The position numbers and the translations under genes are program-made. The notes beneath the pieces are model-generated. The model was not told where the DNA came from. It saw only the letters and a list, made by a program, of their open reading frames with translations, and ran no database searches. Below, in pieces: positions 55,551 through 64,000 of a stretch of DNA of 64,000 nucleotides (position 1 is its first letter; every line of letters begins with the position of its first letter). The stretch covers positions 83,230,213-83,294,212 of the forward strand of contig OW799236.1 in assembly GCA_941918925.1 (NCBI GenBank). Reading direction: 5' to 3'. This stretch comes from Phyto melanocephala. Lineage: Eukaryota > Arthropoda > Insecta > Diptera > Rhinophoridae.

Positions 55551-56100
55551 AAATTAAATTTTGATAATGAAACAATATTTTCGTGGACACCAACCTAAGG
55601 AAATGATGTATTTTCGAAACCAGGTAGAGTTTTATCATTCGCATTCGTTGATTCGTCATTAAGGATTGGCTGTAAATATTTTTTAACTCCCATGTTTCTA
55701 ACGAAATGTATTTCGCAACAAATATTTGTTTGTAATTATCTTCTATATTAAAACTACTATTGTTGTTCTCTATCCCTGATGACGATATCAATAAAAACAT
55801 ATAATTGTTTCACAATCTTTGTTGAGTATTTTCCCCTGTTTCGGATACAGAGCATTCTGGAAGATCCATTTTTAAGAACACCATTTTAACATTTTGACTA
55901 ATAAATTAAAGTAACTCCAGAGAAATAAAACTGTTAAAATGACTAGATCATTTAAAAAAAAGTATTTGCTAAATATATTCTTTGTTGATTTGAGTATTTG
56001 AAGTGGTGTGTTACAACTGTTACCTCACTATTAAAACAAATTTTTCTTAGTTTTTACCGTTTCCAATATTAAACCCACATTTGTTATCATGACCCTATAC
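55551..56100. other. AT-rich spacer
   Basis: A minus-strand frame of 83 codons at 55549-55800 has no domain. Nothing else seen. Confidence 0.5.
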
Positions 56101-56220
56101 TAGAGCTGAAAACCATCGATAGCCGGCCCAATAGATAGCTTCGATAGCTTGTTATAAAACTATCAAATTCTCAGAAAATTCGATACTATCAATAAGACTA
56201 TAGATTATTTTGTAGCTCTA
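56101..56220. mobile_element. 120-bp hAT MITE with 8-bp duplication
   Basis: Inverted ends TAGAGCTGAAAACCATCGAT and (other strand) TAGAGCTACAAAATAATCTA. A perfect 8-bp duplication CCCTATAC lies at 56093-56100 and 56221-56228. The centre contains CGATAG and CTATC repeats on both strands. No ORF. Eight-base duplication and short TAGAGCT ends fit hAT. Confidence 0.85.
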
Positions 56221-59027
56221 CCCTATACCTCTCACCATTGATGGCTAAATTTTTGCTAGTATTATGTTTAAAAAGAGCCCTTAAGGCACATTAAATACCA
56301 ATATATAGTAGACGGTAACCTCCTATTTTGATAACTAACATGACAACTGAGAATTAATTAGCTCTAATGCTGAAGAGAATACTGAAATATCGGTAATGGT
56401 ATTATTAAGATATACGATTTTGGAAATAAATTTACACAATACTTAAATTTTTCCGGCCCAATTATATTCCTTAAAAAATTCCAAACTTAACTAACCTCAA
56501 AAAACAAATGAGGACTTTCAAATAAGCTTTTGCAGAATCAACTGTTGCCAGTTTATAGTTTACTGATCCAAAGAAACACTTTGTCCTAAAAAAATTAAAT
56601 TTAGCAAAAATTGTAAAAAATATATTTTTTTAAAAATATTTAAACAGTGGTAACACCGTTCATCATTATAAGTATGATTACTTTATTGTTTTACACTTAT
56701 AACTTACTTGCTGTTTGTTGTGTCATCACCACTAACTGATTGTCCGCGCAGTTAAGTTTTTAGTGTGGAACGTAAGAATGGTAATGTCATCATCATCATC
56801 ATCGTCATAGTCGTCATCGGCGTTGTCATAAACTCAAGTTGTTGTTAAGTTTATGATACCTGTTTAAATGTTAAAACATTAAGCTCGTGCCACTATATGG
56901 CATATATGTAAGTACTTACATACAGCATATTCTTAAGCATGTGTTGCAGCAGTAGATATGTTTCTTGTTTGTTGTTAGTTTTCATAAACTTCACAAAATG
57001 TTGCAATAATCTTGGCCGTGCTCTGGCTCTCTATGCAGCAAGTAACAAGGGTTCATGCATGAGTTTGAACTTTTTACTTTTATTATTCTATAGTTTTCGT
57101 TTAACTTTTTATTTAATTTTTTCTTTATTTGGTTTTTTGCTTTTCATATAAAATTGTTTATTACATTAACATATACTTATGCTAAGAAGTATGAAAATAT
57201 TTTTATATATTTAAATTTCTTGTTAAGATTTTTTGACATTCTTTCCTGTAGTCTTTTCCTTGATTATGAGTTTTGCAAGTCAAAATTAACCCTTTAAGAG
57301 GTAAAAGTTTGGACAATGGGTCTTTAGAAAAGTCTGACAAATTTTTTTAAAATTATAAAATTGAGAGAAATTAATTAAATTCGAACATAGCAGGTTTATA
57401 TGTAAATAACCCAAAACTTTGTTATTGCGATTGAAAATCATAGCAAATCGCATTTTTATCATCATAATGAATGGGTTAGAAATGTCTGTCAAAGCAACCA
57501 ACTTATCAACCAACCTGTTGCACGCTTTTATTGTTGTTCGACTCATTGCTGCTGCCGATTATCTCAAAATGTTAAATCAAGGTTCATTGTTTTTATGTCT
57601 CTTATTTAATTTTTTTTTTACAATTTTCTTGCATATTGGCTTGACTGCTATTTCATTTTTATTTTACCTGAAGAGAAAAAAAAATAACTTTAAAATATTT
57701 TTGTGGTTTTTCTTTTAAGTAATTGTGTATAGTATATTTTAGTATATTTTTTAAGGTTAAAGGCGAAGCCGTTAAGAACTTACTGTTGTGTAGAAACTGT
57801 AACGAGCATATCAACTTTAAACAATTTTTATTGCTTAATAGGTTACAGTTATAATAATGGCCAACGACAAACATGATTCCAAAAATGAGAAATTAAGAAA
57901 AAATAAAATAAAAAGATGGTAATACCTAAAAATATTTGGCAAGAAAATAATTGTTATTATAAAGACAATTTGGCATTTGCTAGAAAATTGACCAAAGGTG
58001 GGTCAACTATTAAAACCAAGATCGTTAGAAGAGCTTATCAAAAAAGAAGTTTGCAATAAAAATTAAATTAGTCTTTGCGACAAAAGTTTATTCCTATCCC
58101 TATACTGCCTTTTAACTTCTTCTCTTTAAAATTATTTCTTTTACATTTGACAGTCATAAATGCAATTCCAGGTGAGTTAGGCATGTCGGTATGATACATT
58201 GTAAATATTTTTTATAGAAAAAAAAAAACTACTATCAATAGAAATCCCTTTCGAAATGCTTGTTAAATCCTGACAAGGCGTTTCAAATTTCAATACGCGT
58301 GCGCAGCCGCTTGCTACTTAATTATTTGGTTTTTGAAAAGAAGTAGCAACAAAAACACCATCATATATCTGCTAAACCTGATTTATAACAACAACTGAAT
58401 CTACATGCATACATACACGTATAATTTTAACTAAAAAGGATCTTATTGCATTCAAGCGAAAATTTTATTTTGTTGTAGCAGCTCAACAATTGCCGTATGT
58501 CTGAAATGTATGTTGAGCTAGTGCGGCACGTTTAGGCTCAACAATAGTGCAAGATGTTCAAATTCAAATTAGTTTCAACAATAATTATTCAACAGACATT
58601 CCATTCTATAAGGGCGCGCATTTTTATCGGTTTTGTCTAATTGTAAACGACATGTGCTAGATTTTACTTTTTGTATTAAAATTTTCGTATATATTTATGT
58701 TGAGATTTTAAAGTTTTTTTTTTGTTGTTGATTTATATTATAATATATCTCTTTCACTAGCTTAACATCTGCTTTTTGGTAAGTTTTTGAATGTACTTGT
58801 TGGTAGAGGCAGTTTGTTTTTGTATAAGGATTAACATAATTTTATATATTTTGTTTATAAATAATGTATCAGCAAGTCCTTAATCAAAAATATTGATTAT
58901 TATATTTTTTGCAGGTAAAAATATTGAGATGAGCTCTTAGGAAAATTCATTCATGTTAAAATGTTACCTGCAATGAAAGGTAGTTTCGTAATTTGCGAAA
59001 GGTTCGTATAATTTAGAAATTACATAG
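56221..59027. other. AT-rich spacer with simple repeats, no gene seen
   Basis: ATC-type trinucleotides occur at 56788-56822. Hydrophobic frames at 56939, 57286, 57419 and 57659 overlap on opposite strands and lack domains. Confidence 0.5.
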
Positions 59028-59400
59028 CTTTTATACGCTTCACAATGGTGTATAAAAGCACATCATTCCATTTGTAATTTCTACAATATTCACATTGAAT
59101 CCTTATAGATAGAGAAACGATATAGCTAAGTCCATCCGTATGTCTATGTGTATGTTTAAATCAACTTTGTGAAGCCGCCAAGTGTACTTCAAACTTTTGT
59201 ACGGCACAAATTATTTAGATTTGCTTTTAAAATTTTTTCTATTGAAAATCAGTTATGTGGGTGTATTAAAAGCTAAGATATAAGCGAATAAAGGCGTGTG
59301 TTTACCTAACAAAGTCAGATATAAAAAATATGTACCTCTGGCAACATTAACAGAAAATCTTGGTTCAATGGGTCAAGTACCGCCAAAAATATTACCAAAC
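59028..59400 (-). mobile_element. Decayed family B 3' half
   Basis: Reversed 3' end: TTTTATACGCTTCACAATGGTGTATAAAAG hairpin, CATTCCATTTGTAATTTCTACAA, GATATAGCTAAGTCCATCCG and TATGTTTAAATCAACTTTGT, in family B order. The 5' half is not recognisable. Confidence 0.65.
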
Positions 59401-59499
59401 AATTTTGTGAAAAAAGTGTCAGTTAAGATTTAAGATTATCGTTTAAATAAAATGACAACGAAGGAAAACGGTCGCCTATACATATTTTTTATGAATGAA

Positions 59500-60380
59500 C
59501 TGCCAAGCGGAGACTAAGGTATAATGCCTGGGAATTATAATATTATGGTTCCTTTGAGATTGAAAATACGTATCTTCTCAAATAAATATTTGGGGGTTTT
59601 AGTGTTTATCACTCTGTGTAAAAAAATAAATGTTCGGATTTTCAAAAGATTTTCAAAATAGACTCCATACAGACTGGTTGAAACGAATGAAACACGATCG
59701 AAACGTCTTAGACCGTACACACATCTCAAAATGTGGTTGAATAAAGTATTTAATTTTCTTTTGCTAACTGAATCACAGTTTGCAAACAGTTCACATCCAA
59801 AAAATTAAACTAGGAATCAGATATGTCTTGGCAAGTAAAAGTCTTATCCTCAATGGGGTAAAGTATTGTGTCAACCCAAGGGCCCGTAACTTAAAGTAGA
59901 ACTGACCCACTATTGCTAAAAATTATTCCCAAATTTTCGCTGCTTTCACAATTTCAATCTTCTTGCCATTTATGGCTATATTATCAGCAATGGTGGGATC
60001 AATGGTATCAGCAATACCTTTCCTACATATAATAATACACTAAGATTTGCGCAGGCTCAAACAGAACTCGTTTGCAGAAGCCCCCAGGTATATTTTGCTT
60101 ATTTCAAAATTTACAGATAATATATCCAAAGCAATGCTATTCACTGGGATACTTAAATAAAGTTGCACATCATCCCCATACAAGTGAACTTTGCAAATGG
60201 CTAATTGTTCAGGCAAATCATTTACATATATCGAAAAAAGAAGTGGCCTCAAAATAGAGCCCAGTGGCACTCCTTTAGTTAGAGATAAAGAGTTTGACCA
60301 AGAGTCATTCATAAAAACCGATTGTGCTCGCGACGAAAAGTAAGATAAAATGAAATTGGTAGATGTGTTGTCAAATATTT
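59500..60380 (-). pseudogene. Jockey-like reverse transcriptase, palm to C-terminus (broken)
   Basis: The minus strand from about 60365 encodes FILSYFSSRAQSVFMND, LTKGVPLGSILRPLLFSIYV then NDLP (60270-60200; the usual PQG is PLG and LGP is LRP). HLYGDDVQLYLS follows (60185-60150; the catalytic YADD is YGDD with both Asp kept), then ANEFCLSLRKS. After a stop: IAINGKKIEIVKAAKIWE, LRALGLTQYFTPLRIRLLLA, KTYLIPSLIFW (up to about 59805), ANCDSVSKRKLNTLFNHI, CVYGLRRFDRVSFVS and FIFLHRVINTKTPKYLFEKI (to 59570). All blocks are in the order of a jockey-type ORF2. Stops and frame changes show it is dead. The N-terminal endonuclease and first-Asp block are missing. It differs in sequence from the RT relics at 7.2 and 30.9 kb. 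Confidence 0.87.
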
Positions 60381-61146
60381 ATGTAATATGTTTTTTGTCA
60401 CAAGTAGAAACGCCCTAACTCAAATAATGGTAACTCTGCAGGGGAAGTCAAAAACGTAGTGTTTAACATACCTGCCTCTTCACGCCGAAATTATTTTAAT
60501 AGGTCTTGGCAATCGTGTTGTTAGTGAAGCTTAGCAATTATTGATATAGATGTTTAAGCCGAAGAAACACTTGAATATTATTTGACTGTATGTCGAAAAT
60601 CGTGCTTCAGATTGGGCATATTACCAGTAGCGATGCCTGCAATTTTCACTTTTTGCTGCTAAATGTGCAAGCTTATTAGCTAATTGCCTTATTCAGAGTT
60701 AGAATTAAAAGAGATTTGACATCTAGAAAAACGGTTGATTTGTTCGTCTTAGGAAAACTTTTTTAGCATTAGACTAGCAATAACGCTTCTCTCAATGGTG
60801 AATGATTAAGAGTCATAATTACCAACTTTTCAGGGCCCCCTTTGAATAGAATAAAAATTAAAATAATGATTTGCCAATGTGACAGTATCACACGCCATAT
60901 ACTGCGTCATGATCACACTTACTAAAGCAAAAATTTTTACGAAAGCATTTTTTATTCAAATGATCTAGCCATATACTGCGACTTGAAAGGCAAGCTTATG
61001 GGGACTTTTGCAAAATATAAAAAAAAAAACCTAATAATAATTAAAAAAAATTAACTCTCAGAATATACACTGAAATCATCGTAAAATATACAGTTTTAAA
61101 ATTATAACGTCTAAATTTTTTGATCTTTTTTGATATTTATAATTTC
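60381..61146. other. Spacer with possible retroelement traces
   Basis: The minus strand near 60680-60635 reads RQLANKLAHLAAKSENC, which resembles the 'NELADKLA..AA' motif of RNase H, but it is isolated and preceded by stops. Nothing else recognised. Confidence 0.3.
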
Positions 61147-63879
61147 TTTTTATACCCGCCACCAAAAAAATGGTGGGGGTATATTCATTTTGTCATTCCG
61201 TTTGAAACACATCGAAATATCCATTTTAGACCCCATAAAGTATATATATTCTGAATCAGGGTTTGATTTGATGACGACCTAGCTATGTCCGTCCGTCTGT
61301 CCGTCTGTTGAAAGCACGATAGAGATCGCACCGAAAAAGCTAGGAGGCTCAAATTTTGCCAGAATCTTTCTTATAGACAAGGTTTGTTTGATATTGAAAA
61401 TGGGCTAAAACGGAATATTAGGAAGAGAGTTATAGCTCGAAAAGCAAGAGTAGGTTGAAAAAACCGTGTCCTTCGAACATCGAATAAAATGGAATTGTGT
61501 CCAAACGCCTTAACGTAGACTCATGAGACTTCGAATATTTATTTCCTGGGTTAAGACAATATTTTCCCCCGAAAATTGTCTAAATCTATGGATTAGGAGA
61601 GGAGTTATCGATCAAAATGTACGAAAATTTATACCGCACAGTGTATTTTTCGGTATATTTAAAAACAAAAACGTCATAAAAGCAAAAAAAATTGGATGTA
61701 CGACTCTGAAATTTTGCACACTTTGCTTTTTGGTGACACGCTTTCTTGTAACGGCAAATCAATGTGCCACGCCTACTTTTACGCCCACCTCCCATATAAC
61801 GTTTTAACTAAAAATCATATAATTTCTCTATTAATAAAGATTTTGGAATAATAAAGGCCTATCTTGAAACACCTCAGTTGTACTCATTCGCAAAAATAAC
61901 TTTGACACGCCTACTATAACGCCCACTTTTCACGTTATCTACCGTTAATGAAATTTAAAAGCTCATAAAACCGCTAAAATTAGAGGTATGATGATAAATT
62001 TTGCTACGTCTATCCACCTAGGCAATTTCATTACTGTGCCAGAAAATTAAGGTGCCACGCCCACTTTTACGCCCACCTCCCATATAACGTTTTACCTAAA
62101 ATTCATATAATTTCTCTATTAATAAAGATTTTGGAATAACAAAGGGCTATATGGAAACACCTAAGTTGTAGCCATTCGCAAAAACAACTTTGACACGCCC
62201 ACTATAACGCCCACTTTCACTTTTGAATTGTGCCCAGACGCATAAACGTAGTCATGAATTTTCGAATATATATTTATCGAGCCAAAAGAATATTTTTTCC
62301 TGAAAATCGCTTAAATCTATGAATTAGGAAAAGAGTTATAGATAAAAATGTGCGAAAATTTATACCGCAAAGTCTATATTGCAAATTTAAAACGTAATAA
62401 AACTAACAAAACTATATGTACGATTCTGAAATTTTGCAAACATGGTTTTTTGGTCAAAGTCTTCGTTATAACGGAAAATAGATGTGCCACGCACACTTTT
62501 TTTCTTAAATTTTTATAAAAATATATTAGTCATATATATTAGCATTTATTCATCTTACACTGCGCCATTTATTGTACTGTAGCTAAATATAAGATAAAGA
62601 TGATAAGATAGATGACTCTACTAGCAACTACTAGATGGCATGCTAACAACTTATGCTTATGTTCTCCTGAAGTTATGCTCTATTAAAAATGGGAATTTAG
62701 GAAAATTTTGACCTAAATCAAAAAAAATTATCACTAAACATTAAAAACAATTTATTTTCATGTAATAATGGCTAACAAATTTTAAAATTATACAAAACGT
62801 ATTTCGTTTGAAAATTTTTTAAAAGCAAAATGTTATAGAAGTTTAAAAATCAAAATCTTACTAATAAATTTCCCGTTTTAGGAAAATGCAGAGAATGTAT
62901 ATTTTAAATTACCCTGTGGCCCTTAAAATTTAACCCTAAATTTACTTTCTTCCTCTTAAATTCATGTAAATTCTCTATGAATAAAGATTTTGGAATACTA
63001 AAGGACTATATTGAAATATCTAAGTTATGTTTATTAGCAGAAACTTTATTGACACGTGTATTTTAACGGCCACTTTCATTGAAAGACTAAATTCACGAAA
63101 ACATTTTACTAGCATACCGAAGTTATAATGGGTGGTTTAATTTTAAGGGACTATGTTGATTTTGAATAAAATTATTATGAAATTATTATCATTTATTTTT
63201 ATAATGATAATATTTGTATGCTTCAATTATGTATGGAACAAAATATCGGCCAAATGGCCCCCCCAACCTAGGCGGCACACCACGATCCGATAGTCCACAT
63301 TTTCAATGACACTGTTGATGCTCAATTGTTGGGCACGATGATGAGTCGAGGTTGCTTGCTCTTTTGCCACGTTATCGTGAAAAACAGCAATGTTTCCCAT
63401 TCAACGAACTAAGATGGCATTCACAGATGTTTTCACATTTCATACAGACCTGCTTTGCAGACATTTGAATATTTTTTACAATTCTCACGATTGTGGACGA
63501 ATTCGAACGATTATGTTGACCAAAAGGATCACGAAGTGCACAAAATGCATTTTGATTTGAACGCCCATTTTTATAAAAATCTTTAATATTTAAAAGCGTT
63601 GCTCGATTGCGTATCTTTCCACGGTTCAAATTGAGTTAGTCTGAGATTGAGAAATGTCAAATGAAATACAAGAAAAAAGTTGAAGTTTAGATGTGGTTCA
63701 CCTTAAACATGGGCCCTTAAAATTTAACCACCCTCTACAAAGAAAGTGATACATATTTTATTATAAAGAGATTATTCTATAGCGATTAACAAAATAATAA
63801 ATATTGTGCTTTAAATGTACACAAAATTTGTGGTGGGTATAAAAGATTCGGCACAGCCGAATATAGTGCTCTTACTTGT
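61147..63879 (-). mobile_element. Helentron/DINE-like family A, copy 5 (long subfamily)
   Basis: Full-length and nearly identical to copy 3 (45692-48370), including the shortened second module start at 62227 and the extra segment (about 62505-62940). It has small differences: TTCCCCCGAAAATTG for TTCCCTTAAAAATTG, and a longer passenger. The 3' hairpin is at 61151-61183 and the 5' hairpin GATTCGGCACAGCCGAAT at 63845-63862. No Rep or helicase sequence. Confidence 0.85.
63128..63735 (-). mobile_element. Rosa/mariner-type passenger inside family A copy 5
   Basis: TA-flanked. On the minus strand an 85-codon open frame (63629-63372) keeps the HTH: IKDFYKNGRSNQNAFCALRD, FGQHNRSNSSTIVRIVKNI. A linker and stops follow. 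Same content and position as the passengers in copies 1-3. Confidence 0.78.
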
Positions 63880-64000
63880 TTTCTTTTAGCTTGAGATTAC
63901 TTGTTTTTTTTATAAATTTTTTTATTTATAACCAATATTTTGCTAACAAACAATGGGTAGCTTCTTCAGGGTAAATATACAAATTATGTAAAACAAAAAA

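Noticed and set aside
60635..60680. RNase H-like motif RQLANKLAHLAAKSENC on the minus strand
   Set aside because: Isolated, bounded by stops, too short to separate from chance even though a LINE relic lies nearby.

Overview
The window is AT-rich insect DNA, most likely from a higher fly (Brachycera, plausibly a calyptrate such as a blow fly or house fly). I infer this from the mixture of elements: Helentron/DINE-1-like repeats with fly-type GACGGACA runs, jockey-like and TAACC-tailed non-LTR retrotransposons, and mariner, rosa, Tc1, piggyBac, hAT and PIF/Harbinger-type relics. I found no convincing host protein-coding gene, tRNA, rRNA or CRISPR array. Most open frames are short chance frames or shadows of repeats. 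The window reads as intergenic or large-intron DNA dominated by transposons.

Layout. 1-3.3 kb: a non-autonomous piggyBac-like element in TTAA and two 5'-truncated LINEs with visible target-site duplications (TSDs). 3.3-7.9 kb: a four-level nest. A minus-strand non-LTR retrotransposon is split by a foldback hAT-like element (8-bp TSD); one of its arms holds a Helentron-like family A element, which carries a rosa/mariner-type element with TA ends. 10.4-18.4 kb: a decayed rosa-type transposase that still shows its catalytic Asp residues, two copies of one MITE, several decayed Helentron-like pieces and a DD34D mariner relic. 20.4-22.4 kb: a Tc1 fragment with paired direct repeats in its surviving end, flanked by copies of a local repeat; one copy holds a family B Helentron-like element and the other is its empty site. 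26.2-27.05 kb: a second, nearly identical family B copy.

28.7-35.8 kb: a rosa relic, a jockey-like reverse-transcriptase relic, and a piggyBac-type transposase pseudogene whose coding region is split by a family A element. 37.7-43.3 kb: a cluster of rosa-type relics, one interrupted by a Harbinger-type MITE. 45.7-51.7 kb and 61.1-63.9 kb: three more long family A copies, two of them near-identical. 52.1-56.2 kb: a TAAGTACTTA-rich MITE, a ~122-bp GC-box tandem array, a (TAA)n LINE tail, a Harbinger-type MITE, an old family A piece and a 120-bp hAT MITE with a perfect 8-bp TSD. 59.5-60.4 kb: a jockey-like RT C-terminal relic.

Nothing here works as a gene pathway. The interest lies in insertion order, in passengers carried by Helentron-like elements, in a tRNA-like block that changes orientation between family B subfamilies, and in several MITE families whose ends and TSDs can be read directly. 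All family names come from motifs read by eye, not from database searches.
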